Origin: Rosistilla carotiformis
GTDB taxonomy: Bacteria; Planctomycetota; Planctomycetia; Pirellulales; Pirellulaceae
Direction of reading: 5' to 3'
NCBI RefSeq assembly: GCF_007753095.1
Contig: NZ_CP036348.1
Span: 2,666,001 to 2,730,000 of the forward strand
Length of the DNA stretch: 64,000 nucleotides
Part shown: positions 1-9,318 of the stretch, one piece after another
Layout: each line of letters begins with the position of its first letter
How positions within the stretch are numbered: the first letter of the stretch is position 1
The notes under the pieces: model-generated
What the model was told of the DNA's origin: nothing
Databases searched by the model: none
The model's input: only the letters and a program-made list of their open reading frames with translations
Translations under genes and position numbers: made by a program

Positions 1-46
1 GCTGGGAGATGAAGACGAACCGGCCTTGGATGCCGGGAAGACATAA
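1..46 (+). CDS. Possible 3' end of an upstream gene (partial)
   Basis: In the frame starting at base 2 an open reading of 14 codons (Leu-Gly-Asp-Glu-Asp-Glu-Pro-Ala and so on) runs from the window edge to a TAA at 44-46. The acidic tail looks like a protein C-terminus, and the convergent gene plus a hairpin just after it suit a gene ending here. Fourteen codons is too little to identify a family, and the open frame could be chance. Confidence 0.3.
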   Translation, partial: LGDEDEPALDAGKT

Positions 47-106
47 CCGGCCAACCAGGCATGCCGTGGATTGCTAAGTGTATTCCGAAATCAGCCCATG
101 TACAGG

Positions 107-148
107 CTGTCGTCCCCGTGGAATCCACGCACGTTGGGCTAACGACAG
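107..148. terminator. Hairpin between convergent transcription units
   Basis: Arms of seven bases (107-113 and 142-148) are exactly complementary. They enclose a second small hairpin, CGTGG-AAT-CCACG. The site lies between the putative plus-strand gene end at 46 and the minus-strand gene end at 154. There is no T-tract, so a terminator role is inferred from position only. Confidence 0.3.
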
Positions 149-153
149 TCGAA

Positions 154-1113
154 CTAAAGCGTGCGATGGTACGCCGATCCGGCGGCCACGTGGTGAAACC
201 CGAGTCGGGTTAGGAAATCGACTCTCGCCGGGGACGATGGTTTTTCCGAATTGATGATCGCCCGCACGGTGTGAAAACGGCGTTGAACCATCGATGGTAG
301 CGAACCGGCAACCGCGTAACGCACCTCCGCCGCGAGGTCGACGTCCAACGGATTCCCGGTCAGGCTCATGAAGCTGGCCAGATACAGAAGCCCGCGATCC
401 ATCACCAGGGCGTCGCGATCGGCCAAATAATACGTTGCCGAAGCCAGTTCTTGGCCCGTCCGGTTGGAGACGACAAATTCGGTGATGTCGAAGTGCGAAT
501 GAGCGCACGCGGCACGCCACTCGGTCGGCAGTTGCAGCGGGCGTTCGTCGATCGTTGCCATCCGCCGCAGCAGTAATAATTCGCGATCGACAGGCGCCCG
601 GAACGTTGTCAGATCCAACTCCATCGCGATCATCGGCGTGCGCGGTAGGAAGCCGGCGGTGGTCAACAGGTCGACCATCAAGTGATCACTGTCGGGGATT
701 CCAATCACGCCCGAGTAGGGTTCCAAACCGACCAAGCCCGACAGGTCGCCCAGGACCGTGCCAACTTCAAAGTCTCGGATTCCGCCCGCCGCGGAGAGAT
801 CGATCGACGCTTGCAGCAACGCGGTTCCCGACGCATGCCGGTCTTCACATTGTCCAATGCAAAAGCTGGCGATCCGAGCCCGGACGGGAGGGTCGTCGCT
901 GGGGTCGGTTTGCAGATGCGAAAATCCGACAAGTTGGCCCGCTTCTTCGATCACCAGCATGTGGTCGAACTCGAAAAAGGGCTTATCGAGAATCGCCTGT
1001 TCCAACTGCGCGGCGGTCGTTGTAACGATCGGACCTACCGTCTGCCAATGCTCGCGCCAAGCAACCGCCAGCCGGTTCGTATCACTATTTTGGAATGGGC
1101 GAATCAAAGCCAC
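154..1113 (-). CDS. GNAT-type N-acetyltransferase (possible tandem GNAT)
   Basis: Protein of 319 residues starting with GTG at 1113. The N-terminus (LIRPF, then a loop and an EEAGQLVGF strand) follows the GNAT beta1-beta4 pattern. The C-terminal third (LASATYYLADRDALVMDRGLLYLASF, then an RAIINSEKP strand and LTRLGFHHV) resembles the acetyl-CoA-binding half, so there may be two GNAT-like halves. Members of the superfamily move an acetyl group from acetyl-CoA to an amine, but the substrate cannot be read from the sequence. No signal peptide, so it should be cytoplasmic. It is divergent from the membrane-protein gene at 1306, with 192 bases between them. The fold call is fairly safe and the function is unknown. 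Confidence 0.7.
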   Translation of the reverse strand: MALIRPFQNSDTNRLAVAWREHWQTVGPIVTTTAAQLEQAILDKPFFEFDHMLVIEEAGQLVGFSHLQTDPSDDPPVRARIASFCIGQCEDRHASGTALLQASIDLSAAGGIRDFEVGTVLGDLSGLVGLEPYSGVIGIPDSDHLMVDLLTTAGFLPRTPMIAMELDLTTFRAPVDRELLLLRRMATIDERPLQLPTEWRAACAHSHFDITEFVVSNRTGQELASATYYLADRDALVMDRGLLYLASFMSLTGNPLDVDLAAEVRYAVAGSLPSMVQRRFHTVRAIINSEKPSSPARVDFLTRLGFHHVAAGSAYHRTL

Positions 1114-1305
1114 AACAGTTTTCCTGCATCATGCGGGGCGTTCTTGTGACAGCAAATCATGGCACAGGTCGCCGCCGTTGGCCATGCCAGGCAATCGTGA
1201 AATTGGGTCGGTCTGGCATTATATCCAATTTCAATGGATCCGTGGCGCTGCGAAACGTTGGTAAAACGGGTAGATTCCCTGTCGCGATTCCCTTTGGAGC
1301 ATGTG

Positions 1306-2442
1306 ATGCCCGATATTTTATCAAATGAATTTAGCGAACCAGGATTTCTGAAACGGCTTCGGAACTGGCGCGATGCGATGCCTTGGTTGGTCCTGGCGCA
1401 GTGTCTGCAATCGGCGACGTCGATTGTGGCTTTGATCCTTGCGCTGGCAGCCTTGTTCGCGGGATCTTGGGGGGCGTTTGCCCTGGAACGCACGATCGAG
1501 CAACGGAACTACGAAGCGTTTCCCGATTGCGCGGCGATCCCTGTTCGCGTTCCTCTAACCGGGAGCGTGAACCTGCTGCCGGCGGAACTTTCGCAAGTCC
1601 GCGGCCCATCGGTCGCCGGTGTCCATCTCTATCTGACCAGCCCGCTTCGCCAGTTGGCGGTCGAACAACACGACCCGTTGGTCGTGGGGCTTCGCCTGCT
1701 GCAGCAGTTTTGGCTGTTTGCCGTTTGGATTTTACCCGCTGGTTTTGTCATCCGTGCGGCGGCGCTGAACGTTGCCGGACGTGAGCGGATGTCGACGCCC
1801 GATTCCCTCAAGCTGGTCGTGAAACGTTCGCCAAGCTTTTTGTCCGGACTCGCGCTAACGCTCGGCTTTATGCTTTTCTGTCTGACCTACTTCCTGCTGT
1901 TGGGCTTCGTCGACCGAATCCCTGCCGTGGGAACGATCCTCGCCACGATCGGCGGTCTGTTAGGATTGCCCGTCCTGATCCTTGCGGGCATTTTGATGTT
2001 CGGATCGCTGATCTCGTTTCCGCTGATGTGGAGTTCGGTGGTCGTCGAACCGTACGCCGACGGCTTCGATGCGGCGAGCCGCGGGTTTGAGTACATCATC
2101 CAACGCCCCTTCCGATTTACGGCCTATGTTGTGATGGTCTGGCTTTTGTCGATTGTGATCGCCAATCTTTTGAGCGGTATTTTTTCCAGCGGCCTCGCTT
2201 TGGCAAGCACTGCGTTTGGACTGACCGCGGCCGCCGACAGCCATTTGCCGATTGCTGTGCAAACGATCGCCCAGCACGTGCCTACAGCGATCGCCTTCAA
2301 TCTGTTTTGGGCCTTCTCCGCCGGGATCTATCTGTTGCTGCGGCGCGACGCCAATCATCAGGACATCGAAGAGGTTTGGGAGCCTCCACAGCCGCCAGCC
2401 AAACCGTTGCCCGATCTCGACCTGCCGACGGATCCGGCGTAG
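1306..2442 (+). CDS. Polytopic membrane protein of unknown function
   Basis: About 378 residues. I chose the ATG at 1306 because GGAG lies about seven bases upstream; an in-frame ATG at 1234 has no such support. A short cytoplasmic head is followed by a hydrophobic helix (roughly residues 25-50), a soluble loop, a helix near 140-160, a long hydrophobic region (190-240) and further helices (270-345). The tail is Pro-rich and acidic, ending in PDLDLPTDPA. The layout resembles 'membrane protein YckC/RDD-like' annotations, but I see no diagnostic motif. It is convergent with the acyltransferase gene at 2518. Calling it membrane-embedded is safe; no function is assigned. Confidence 0.75.
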   Translation: MPDILSNEFSEPGFLKRLRNWRDAMPWLVLAQCLQSATSIVALILALAALFAGSWGAFALERTIEQRNYEAFPDCAAIPVRVPLTGSVNLLPAELSQVRGPSVAGVHLYLTSPLRQLAVEQHDPLVVGLRLLQQFWLFAVWILPAGFVIRAAALNVAGRERMSTPDSLKLVVKRSPSFLSGLALTLGFMLFCLTYFLLLGFVDRIPAVGTILATIGGLLGLPVLILAGILMFGSLISFPLMWSSVVVEPYADGFDAASRGFEYIIQRPFRFTAYVVMVWLLSIVIANLLSGIFSSGLALASTAFGLTAAADSHLPIAVQTIAQHVPTAIAFNLFWAFSAGIYLLLRRDANHQDIEEVWEPPQPPAKPLPDLDLPTDPA

Positions 2443-2517
2443 CGACGATCGACGGAGACGCCGTGGATGAGGCAACCGTGTGTTTCGCGGCGATTGCAAA
2501 TCTCGCAACCGATAGCA

Positions 2518-3123
2518 CTATTTGTCTTTTAACGCGCGAACGGCGTCCCGCGCGCGGGCCAGGAAATCGTGTTTCGGTTCACCCGCTTCGAGCCACATCG
2601 GGGCCCCGATCGTGATGCAGCTGAGCAGTGGCACCGGAAGAAATTCGCCGCGAGGCAGGATACGGTTGACGTTGTCGATGTAAACGGGAACCAATTCGAG
2701 GTCGGGGCGTTTCTTACTCAGATAATACAGCCCGCTCTTGAACGTTCCCATCTCGTCCCCGCTGCTGCGGCTTCCTTCGGGAAAGACGATCAAACTGTAG
2801 ACGTCTCCCATCTCGCGGATCATGATCTGCACCGGACTTTGATGCACCTTGATCTCTTTGCGATCGATCAGCAAAGCGTTAAACGATTCGGCGATGTGTC
2901 GGCGGAATCGGCTGCTGTCCCAATAATCTTTGGCCGCAACGGGGCGCGTCAGCGCGCGAATCTCACGCGGCAGAGCGCTCCATAAAACGGCAGCGTCCAG
3001 ATGGCTGGTGTGATTCGCAAAATACACGCGCTGACATGTTTCCGGCTGGCAATCGACCCAGCGGACGGTAAATCCGCTGAACATTTTGGCCAACAGAACA
3101 ATCGCGTGACTCGTGAGTTGCAT
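2518..3123 (-). CDS. PlsC-like 1-acyl-glycerol-3-phosphate acyltransferase
   Basis: About 201 residues when started at the Met of MQLTSHAIV; a longer in-frame start at 3204 would add 27 residues with no domain content. The two catalytic PlsC motifs are present: NHTSHLD (H38 and D43 of the HX4D motif) and FPEGSRS (114-120), with a later VPVYIDN. The family transfers an acyl group to lysophosphatidate or a related lyso-lipid at the inner membrane. The protein is short for PlsC (usually about 240 residues) and opens with a weak amphipathic segment. It lies upstream of and co-directional with the GT4 and NodB-type genes, so a lipid or envelope role is likely. Substrate is uncertain. Confidence 0.85.
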   Translation of the reverse strand: MQLTSHAIVLLAKMFSGFTVRWVDCQPETCQRVYFANHTSHLDAAVLWSALPREIRALTRPVAAKDYWDSSRFRRHIAESFNALLIDRKEIKVHQSPVQIMIREMGDVYSLIVFPEGSRSSGDEMGTFKSGLYYLSKKRPDLELVPVYIDNVNRILPRGEFLPVPLLSCITIGAPMWLEAGEPKHDFLARARDAVRALKDK

Positions 3124-3243
3124 CGAGGCGAACAATTTGCGAGAAGAACTGCTGTCCTCAGCGGTTCCCCCAGGGAGATGAAATGCGAGCTGGCAGTCCT
3201 CCAACAGAGGACCCTGGGGGACTGCGGTCTTCCGCCCCGCATT

Positions 3244-4470
3244 CTATCCTCTGGCCCGCCGCGAGCCCAGGCCAGCCAGTGGTTCCCATTGGGGCCAAAT
3301 CGATCGCGGCGAATGGACTTGGGCGTCGTATTGCTCCTGAATCAGGCTTTCGTATCCGTCGACCATCGCTTCCAACGAACCGGTCCCGACGACAAGCTCG
3401 CGTCCCGCTTCCCCCAGCCGCTCGGCTAGCCGGGGCGTCTGCAACAGCTCTACCGCGTGCTGCGCCATCGCGGCGGCATCGCCGGGCGGAACAAGAAATC
3501 CCGTCTCGCCTTGCCGCACCGATTCCTTGACCGATCCGACATTGGTGCTCAAAACCGGCGTCTGGCACGCCAACGCTTCGAGGATCGAAACCGGACTCGC
3601 TTCGTTGTGACTGCACAGCAAAAACAGGTTGCTCGCCGCCAGTAACCGCGGCGTGTCATGACGTGTTCCCAACAGATGAACTCGATCGCTGACGCCCGCT
3701 TCGCTGCAAGCCGCTTCGATCGCCGGACGCTCGGGACCGTCGCCAACGATCAACCAATGTGAGCCAGGAATCTGCTGGCTCACGCGTCGGGCGACGTCGA
3801 CATACATCGCGTGATTCTTTTCCGGACGCAGGGCGGCGACGATGATTCCCAGCGGTGCGTCGCCAGGAATCTGCAGCTCTTCCCGGACCGCGAGCGCTGC
3901 ATCGGGATCGGGAGAGAAACGCTGGACATCGACGCCATTGCGAATCGCAAAAACCTTGGCGTCGGGAAAACCTTCCTGATTGCGCAAGTAGTCGGCATGC
4001 GATGCCGCGACTCCGATGAAAGCCGATGTGATCGGTGTCAGAAGACGGTTCAAACGTCCGACTCCATCGGGCCAGCCGGTCGAATGCAACGCGCTGGCGA
4101 TCACGGGGACACCGGCAAACCAGGCGGCCAACCTTCCCCAAAACATTTTGTCCCCAGCACCAACGGTCACGACGGCGTCGATCTTTTGGCGGCGGAACAG
4201 CGAGATCAAACGCGGCAGCGTCCGCGGGTCGAACTTCGACGCCAACAGATGGCTGTGCACCTCGACACGGTCGCGAATCGCTTCGCCCAATGGCCCCGGT
4301 TCTTTGAGACAACAGACCTCGGGAACGATTCGATTGCGATCGAAGCGATCGATCATGTTGACCAACAGCGTTTCCGCACCGCCGACCGGCATGCTGGTGA
4401 TCACAAACATGGTTTTCAGCGGGCCGCGGCGATTGCGCGGCAGTTGGCGTCGAAACAGACGGATCATCAT
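3244..4470 (-). CDS. GT4-family glycosyltransferase
   Basis: 408 residues with the two-domain GT-B layout. The N-terminal domain carries the MPVGGAETLLVNM acceptor-side loop (about 27-39). The C-terminal nucleotide-sugar domain starts near 205 (IIVAALRPEKNH) and includes LIVGDGPER and the EX7E motif, NEASPVSILEAL, with E290 and E298. Such enzymes are retaining transferases that use a nucleotide sugar, normally on the cytoplasmic face during polysaccharide or glycolipid synthesis. The basic N-terminus (RRQLPRNRR) suggests membrane-surface contact. The next gene on the strand is the PlsC-like one, and the NodB-type deacetylase lies 57 bases upstream. Fold and family are secure; sugar and acceptor are not known. 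Confidence 0.93.
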   Translation of the reverse strand: MMIRLFRRQLPRNRRGPLKTMFVITSMPVGGAETLLVNMIDRFDRNRIVPEVCCLKEPGPLGEAIRDRVEVHSHLLASKFDPRTLPRLISLFRRQKIDAVVTVGAGDKMFWGRLAAWFAGVPVIASALHSTGWPDGVGRLNRLLTPITSAFIGVAASHADYLRNQEGFPDAKVFAIRNGVDVQRFSPDPDAALAVREELQIPGDAPLGIIVAALRPEKNHAMYVDVARRVSQQIPGSHWLIVGDGPERPAIEAACSEAGVSDRVHLLGTRHDTPRLLAASNLFLLCSHNEASPVSILEALACQTPVLSTNVGSVKESVRQGETGFLVPPGDAAAMAQHAVELLQTPRLAERLGEAGRELVVGTGSLEAMVDGYESLIQEQYDAQVHSPRSIWPQWEPLAGLGSRRARG

Positions 4471-4527
4471 TTGGGTTCCATCAACGAAATGCGAAAGGTT
4501 TGAGGTCGGAGCGTTTTGCGAAACGGA

Positions 4528-5403
4528 TCAGCCGACGAGTTCTTTGGTTTGTTCCCAGTTGCTTGCCGGCGGCAACCAGTACCGGATCTCGGGTCGCTGG
4601 TGCAGCTTGCGAGCGTCGAACGATAGCCAGTTTTTGAATCGGGACATCTCGGCATCGCCGTGGATGCGGCGGATGTGAAAGGCATCTTGGCCGGGCAGGT
4701 TGTACGCACCGTAAGCGCTGCAAAAACCTTGGAATCCAGCGGCATAAGCCGCTTGGATGCCAGCGATCGGAATGTTGTCGGGCAGCCCGTAAGGAAACGC
4801 AAAGTATCGCAGCGGCATATCCAAAGCAGCCCGCATCTCCGCGGCACCGTCGGTGATTTCGTCGCGGAACGCGTCGGCGGTGATCAGTTCTCCGCAATCG
4901 CAATGCGTCCGCGTGTGGTACCCGATCTCGACGCACGTGCCGGCGAGCGATTTCAATTCATCCAACGAATTGACTGGCAACGGGCAGCCGGCGGCGACAT
5001 CGTGTGGGAACGGATCTCCCGTGACACAGTTGCCGTACGAAACGAAGTAGGTGCAGGGAATCTTGTTGCGAATCAGATAGGGCAACGCAAACCGGCAGTT
5101 CTCCGCATACCCGTCGTCGAACGTAATGTGGACCGCGGGGCGTCGACTGTCTTGCCGGCGGATGCGTCGCTGCACCTCCTGCATGTCGATCACTTCAAAC
5201 CGCTCGCGAATCCATTCCATCTGCTCCTGGAACAGATCGCAGGGAATCGTCCAGTCGTTGGGATGTTCGTCGGCGACGCGGTGATAGAACAGCACCGAGA
5301 TCGGTGCTTGGCCCTTCGCACCCAGGCGACGTAGCTGAAGCTGTCGGCAAGGGGTTGAAACGACGCGGCGGAGGTCGATTGCAAGTTGACGGAAATTGGA
5401 CAT
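4528..5403 (-). CDS. Polysaccharide deacetylase (NodB homology domain)
   Basis: About 291 residues from the ATG at 5403. An upstream in-frame ATG at 5439 is possible, but starts further out would overlap the neighbouring gene. The NodB domain begins at ISVLFYHRV. The metal-binding motifs are HITFDDGY (FDDGY at about 95-99) and EIGYHTRTH (H163 and H167), followed by RYFAFPYG. Enzymes of this family remove N- or O-acetyl groups from sugars using a divalent metal. There is no clear signal peptide, so it may act on a cytoplasmic or inner-leaflet substrate. Its pairing with the GT4 gene suggests joint work on an envelope polysaccharide or glycolipid. The start is the least certain point. Confidence 0.9.
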   Translation of the reverse strand: MSNFRQLAIDLRRVVSTPCRQLQLRRLGAKGQAPISVLFYHRVADEHPNDWTIPCDLFQEQMEWIRERFEVIDMQEVQRRIRRQDSRRPAVHITFDDGYAENCRFALPYLIRNKIPCTYFVSYGNCVTGDPFPHDVAAGCPLPVNSLDELKSLAGTCVEIGYHTRTHCDCGELITADAFRDEITDGAAEMRAALDMPLRYFAFPYGLPDNIPIAGIQAAYAAGFQGFCSAYGAYNLPGQDAFHIRRIHGDAEMSRFKNWLSFDARKLHQRPEIRYWLPPASNWEQTKELVG

Positions 5404-5585
5404 GGAAGCGACAGCGCGTGTATCTAGGGAACAGGACATATTCCCAATGGATACGTCTTCCGACGCCGCTGGCAAATCAAACCGGTCGCTCGTGACCACC
5501 TGACCGCCGATCCGACAACGATCGCTACGGATTACAACGATCGTTTGCTCTGTGCCGAGATTAGCGTTGTCGATCCGATCGGCGG

Positions 5586-6929
5586 TCAGCCGCCATCGGC
5601 CGCGCGGACGCAGATCAGACAATTGCCGACGCGCAGCACGATCGAATTCTCAACGACCGCCGCTCCGTAAAGTGTCGGCTTGCTGAACATCGCCACGCCG
5701 CGGCGGCGTTCGGGAGATTCCTCTTCGGCCAACAGCGGTTCGGCTGGCAGGGTCTCGTCGTTCCACGATTCGTTTTCCGCCAACACCTTGAACTCCCGCC
5801 CCGCGGCGATGACTGAGACGATCCCATGTTGGCCAAACAGATAGATCCGGTCGCCGATCCCGACCGGCGTCGCCCAACACGACTGCTTGGTCCGTTTGGA
5901 ATAGATCGATTCGCCCGTCTGTGCATCGAAGCAATAGATGACGCCGGCGCGATTGATCCAATACGCCAAACCTTGGTGAACGATCGGCGAAGCCCAGCTC
6001 GGGACAGCGTCTTCGGCAATCCATTTGCGTTCCACGGTCCAGCCGTCGTCTTGCCGAGCGATCTGCAACAGACAATTCGAATCGGCCGCCGAGCCGGCGT
6101 TTTCGCCATTGCGACCGGGGGACGCGCCGATCAGAACGCGTCCGTTTCCATAATCGATCGGCGACGTACCGGTGTTCCCACCGACATCGGTGAACGACCA
6201 CAACACATCGCCTGATTCGGGATCATAACCATCGACGCTGCCAGCGGAACTGACGACGATTTGCGTCGCACCGTCGACATGGATCACCGCCGGTGAACTC
6301 CAGCTGCGGCGAGACTCCCGGTCGACTTTCCATTCCGTTTTCCCGGTCGCCTTGTCGATCGCCAACAGCCCGCTGGGACCGTCGTGTTCGATCAAGACGA
6401 ACATCTTCGACGCGGTTTGGCAGGGGGAAGCCCCGATCCCAAACTCCGCTTCAAAATCACCGAGTTCATCCACCAGCGACCGCTTCCAAAGCACTTCGCC
6501 AGCGTGCGAATAGGCGACGCAATCGCCACTCTCAAAAAAAACGATCAATCGGTCCTGATCAACCACCGGCGTTGGAGCGGCACGGCTGACGTAGTAACTG
6601 TTAGCAACAGGAGCCGAGTTTTCGATGCTCCGCCTCCACAATTCTTCGCCACTTTTCAAATCGACGCACACCGTGTGGTAGGTCTCTTTGTTGGGACCTT
6701 CGACACCGGTGACAAAGACCCGTTGGCCCCAGACGACCGGACTCGATTGTCCGTGTCCCGGCAGCGTCGCGCGCCAGGCGATGTTCTCGGTCGCGGTCCA
6801 TTCCTGCGGAAGCGATTGGGTTGCGCTGGTCTGGGCCCCCGCACCAAGAAATGCGGGCCACCGCACGGGTTCGCCATTTGCCATGGCGATAAAAATTGTC
6901 AGGAACCAAAACATGCTTTTACCTTTCAA
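5586..6929 (-). CDS. Secreted PQQ-like (BamB-type) beta-propeller protein
   Basis: 447 residues with a short signal peptide (MFWFLTIFIAMANG; the Met at residue 6 may be the real start). The body carries repeated propeller blades: VVWGQRVFVTG, LKSGEELWRRS, IDKATGKTEWKV, YDPESGDVLWSF, FDAQTGESIYS. In planctomycetes this class is abundant and usually extracytoplasmic. The fold is a scaffold, and I see no evidence that it binds PQQ or has enzyme activity. It lies upstream of the deacetylase gene on the same strand, with about 180 bases between the two coding regions. Family certain, role unknown. Confidence 0.88.
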   Translation of the reverse strand: MKGKSMFWFLTIFIAMANGEPVRWPAFLGAGAQTSATQSLPQEWTATENIAWRATLPGHGQSSPVVWGQRVFVTGVEGPNKETYHTVCVDLKSGEELWRRSIENSAPVANSYYVSRAAPTPVVDQDRLIVFFESGDCVAYSHAGEVLWKRSLVDELGDFEAEFGIGASPCQTASKMFVLIEHDGPSGLLAIDKATGKTEWKVDRESRRSWSSPAVIHVDGATQIVVSSAGSVDGYDPESGDVLWSFTDVGGNTGTSPIDYGNGRVLIGASPGRNGENAGSAADSNCLLQIARQDDGWTVERKWIAEDAVPSWASPIVHQGLAYWINRAGVIYCFDAQTGESIYSKRTKQSCWATPVGIGDRIYLFGQHGIVSVIAAGREFKVLAENESWNDETLPAEPLLAEEESPERRRGVAMFSKPTLYGAAVVENSIVLRVGNCLICVRAADGG

Positions 6930-6950
6930 TGATCAAAGTCGGGGCGAGGG

Positions 6951-6988
6951 ACCAGCGGACGGCCGCGATTCGCGATCGGTCCGCTGGT
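6951..6988. terminator. Inverted repeat downstream of the DUF4198 gene
   Basis: Arms of ten bases (ACCAGCGGAC at 6951-6960 and its exact complement at 6979-6988) enclose a GC-rich loop. The site lies 20 bases past the stop of the minus-strand gene ending at 7009 and before the next minus-strand gene. There is no T-run on the minus strand; the TTTT lies on the plus-strand side. It probably separates two transcription units. Confidence 0.45.
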
Positions 6989-7008
6989 TGATTTTCTGAC
7001 CTGCAAAC

Positions 7009-7815
7009 CTATTGAGTTGCCAACGGTCCTCGGACGGGAACGTGCAGCGTGACCGTTGCGGCATAACTTGTGAACTCGTATTCGTCGGTTTTCTCGTCGT
7101 CCGCTGTATAGTGAGCGACGATCAGATACCGATTGCCCGCCTTGGGGACAAACGTGGCCAGCCCGTCGCTGTCGGTGCGGAACTGGAATTCGGGATCGAA
7201 TTCGCCCCGCAGTTCGGCACCTTGAGGGATGAAGCTGACGACGACATCTCCCTTCGGTTTGCCTTGATGCAGAACCTGCACCGTTACTGGCTGACCAACG
7301 GCCGTTTCGGTGAACGGGCACGTTTGCAGCACGACCTCAAACGGCATGCCGAGCGGCTTTTCGTGCGCGTGGCCAACGACCTTCGCATCGTCGATCGATT
7401 GGCTGACAAGCACGTAACTCTTCGCCGTGCGAACACCTCGCACGCTCTTGCCGTGCTGCATGACACGATCCAGTTGTACGGAGATGCAGTGGACGCCGGG
7501 GGCTTCTGCTAACAGAGGTTGAGTCCAGTAACCTTCCTTTTCCGCCATCGCTGTCGATGTCATTTGGTCGCGTAGATCGACGCGGGTGCCGTCGGGCAAT
7601 TGATGATCGGCCGAGACCCAGTCGAGCGAAACGAGGCCGGCGAGCTTAAAGTCGCGGTGGTGGTTGCCGTGATTTCCCAAGCAGAGATCGACGTGTACGA
7701 TTTCGCCCGGTGGCACGACCGGAACGTTGGTTTGCGTCCAGATGTCGTGGGCCGAGGCTGTTAGTTGAGCCAATGCGAAGAGGCTTGTCAGCAAGTAGGT
7801 CAGTTTTCGATTCAT
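7009..7815 (-). CDS. DUF4198-type periplasmic protein (metal-uptake associated)
   Basis: 268 residues with a clear signal peptide ending SASA and then HDIWTQ, the His-led mature N-terminus typical of DUF4198 and cobalt/nickel-uptake-associated proteins. Several His follow (NHGNHHRDF). The C-terminal half is an Ig/Cna-B-like beta domain (VTVQVLHQGKPKGDVVVSF, then FRTDSDGLATFVPKAGNRYLIVAHY). Family members sit near TonB receptors and metal transporters, so a metal-binding periplasmic role is inferred. It is the last gene of a minus-strand trio with DUF1559 (61 bases upstream) and the Cys-rich gene. I am confident of the fold; the metal link comes from family and context. Confidence 0.82.
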   Translation of the reverse strand: MNRKLTYLLTSLFALAQLTASAHDIWTQTNVPVVPPGEIVHVDLCLGNHGNHHRDFKLAGLVSLDWVSADHQLPDGTRVDLRDQMTSTAMAEKEGYWTQPLLAEAPGVHCISVQLDRVMQHGKSVRGVRTAKSYVLVSQSIDDAKVVGHAHEKPLGMPFEVVLQTCPFTETAVGQPVTVQVLHQGKPKGDVVVSFIPQGAELRGEFDPEFQFRTDSDGLATFVPKAGNRYLIVAHYTADDEKTDEYEFTSYAATVTLHVPVRGPLATQ

Positions 7816-7876
7816 CGTTTTTTAATCCCAGAAGTTTGGTTTGGTTTGATTCTAGATCTGATATCGCGATAGCCCA

Positions 7877-8902
7877 TTAATACTCGGGAATCACTTGGTT
7901 GTCGGCGATCGAGCCGATCAGTTGCCAGGTGTACCGGTCGATCGATTCGGCGACAAATCGCACCGAACCATCGGCTAGCAGCAGCGTGACGCCGCCGGGG
8001 TGACGGCTGCGAGCGCTCTTGCTCGCGGCGTATCGTGAATAGCAATCGTTCTCCAGAGCGTTGGGCCCTCGGAAATGATGATAGCCGGTATCGTTGACCG
8101 ATCCGTCGGCCCACTTTTCGCCGCGACGAAAGATCACGGGACTCGAGTCGTTCAAGCACCAAGAATCGTCGATCGTTGCCGCCGATGCATTCCAGACGGA
8201 GGCGAGCAAACCTTCGGGGCTGTTGTTGGCGACGCCTCGGGTGCTGTCGGGACGTCCCGAACCAATCAACGTCTCGCTGAAGGCGGCGGTATGCGAAGTC
8301 CCATCAAGGATATCTCGGAATCGTTTTTGCGAATCGATGTAAAACAGGCCGTCGCAATGGACGTACAGACCGCCATCTTGAGCCGTCCCGTTATTGGCGT
8401 GGTAGTTGGTCGCGCCCCATTCGTCGCTGATCCGTTCATGGACATCGCTAGGGCACAAGAAAGTCGAGACCTGCGTCGCGACAGCGGCGCCCAAGTCGGG
8501 GTGCGTGACGACGCTCGGGGGTGGTCCCACCGAATAGATCAACAGCGGCTGCTGCAAATCGATCGCTTGATAAATCGCCGATTGCTCTAAATAGGGAGTC
8601 AGCAGTGCCAACGGTCCCCAGCGGTAGAACGATTGTTCCGAAGGTGGAACCGGTGCTTTGGCTTGGTCTCGCTGCGACGGAAACCGCTGCAGCGTGTCGT
8701 GGTGCATGTGCAGCGCCAGCCCGATCTGTTTCATGTTGTTGCTGCACGACATCCGCCGCGCAGCCTCGCGAGCGGCCTGAACCGCCGGCAACAGCAGCCC
8801 AACGAGGATGCCAATGATCGCGATCACAACCAACAGCTCGACCAGCGTGAAGCCGGCGCGAGGACGTTTGGCAGGTGAGGTGAAGGGGGAGTTTGATTTC
8901 AT
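7877..8902 (-). CDS. DUF1559 protein with prepilin-type N-terminus
   Basis: 341 residues from the ATG at 8902; upstream in-frame Met codons add only low-complexity sequence. The N-terminus is a class III prepilin signal: a basic leader ending PRAG, then [16 protein letters not shown], with the conserved Glu at +5 and AREAARR after the helix. The DUF1559 hallmarks follow: CSNNMKQIGLALHMHHD, FLCPSDVHERIS, FSETLIGSG, and the C-terminal H-X9-G box (HPGGVTLLLADGSVRFV). The family is heavily expanded in planctomycetes and is thought to form pseudopilin-like surface or periplasmic structures of unknown job. It lies between the DUF4198 gene and the Cys-rich gene and probably shares a transcript with them. 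Confidence 0.93.
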   Translation of the reverse strand: MKSNSPFTSPAKRPRAGFTLVELLVVIAIIGILVGLLLPAVQAAREAARRMSCSNNMKQIGLALHMHHDTLQRFPSQRDQAKAPVPPSEQSFYRWGPLALLTPYLEQSAIYQAIDLQQPLLIYSVGPPPSVVTHPDLGAAVATQVSTFLCPSDVHERISDEWGATNYHANNGTAQDGGLYVHCDGLFYIDSQKRFRDILDGTSHTAAFSETLIGSGRPDSTRGVANNSPEGLLASVWNASAATIDDSWCLNDSSPVIFRRGEKWADGSVNDTGYHHFRGPNALENDCYSRYAASKSARSRHPGGVTLLLADGSVRFVAESIDRYTWQLIGSIADNQVIPEY

Positions 8903-9318
8903 GAGTATGGAAAGTCTTTTGTCTATGGAGATTGGGTGGATCGATAGCCACGGCGCGATCGCATTTCGGCGCGCGGCAAGCGACGGAGGACAGACGTCGG
9001 ATCCAGCATCTCGGCACGCGTGGCGACTTGATCGGTGCCAAGCAGCGCACAACGGTCCCTGGGATGGAATTCCGACGGAATCAAGAAACCGATGAAACGA
9101 TCTGGAAGCTCCCCCGCTGCAAACGCTGCAGCGACGGCGCGGGGGGCGATCCGTGATTTGAAGGGATGAATCAGCCAGCAGGCGTTTACGTCCGGTTCGC
9201 CAAGGAACCGCGCAGCCACACTGATTTCATTCACTCAAGACCCGAACCTCCCGGGCGTTGGACGGCAGGAACGGCGCAACGGAGCATCCGAGGATTTCTT
9301 CGGCAAAGAAGAACGCGC
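8903..9318. other. Intergenic stretch without a convincing gene
   Basis: About 415 bases separate the DUF1559 start from the stop of the Cys-rich gene. Frames are open on both strands for 60-100 codons, but their translations are Arg/Pro/Ser-rich with no domain, typical of GC-rich noncoding DNA. A promoter for the DUF1559 and DUF4198 pair could lie here; I could not pick a clear -35/-10 pair. Confidence 0.5.

Noticed and set aside
8923-9234. Minus-strand frame of 103 codons before DUF1559
   Set aside because: No domain or ribosome-binding site, biased composition, and it would leave the DUF1559 gene without leader.
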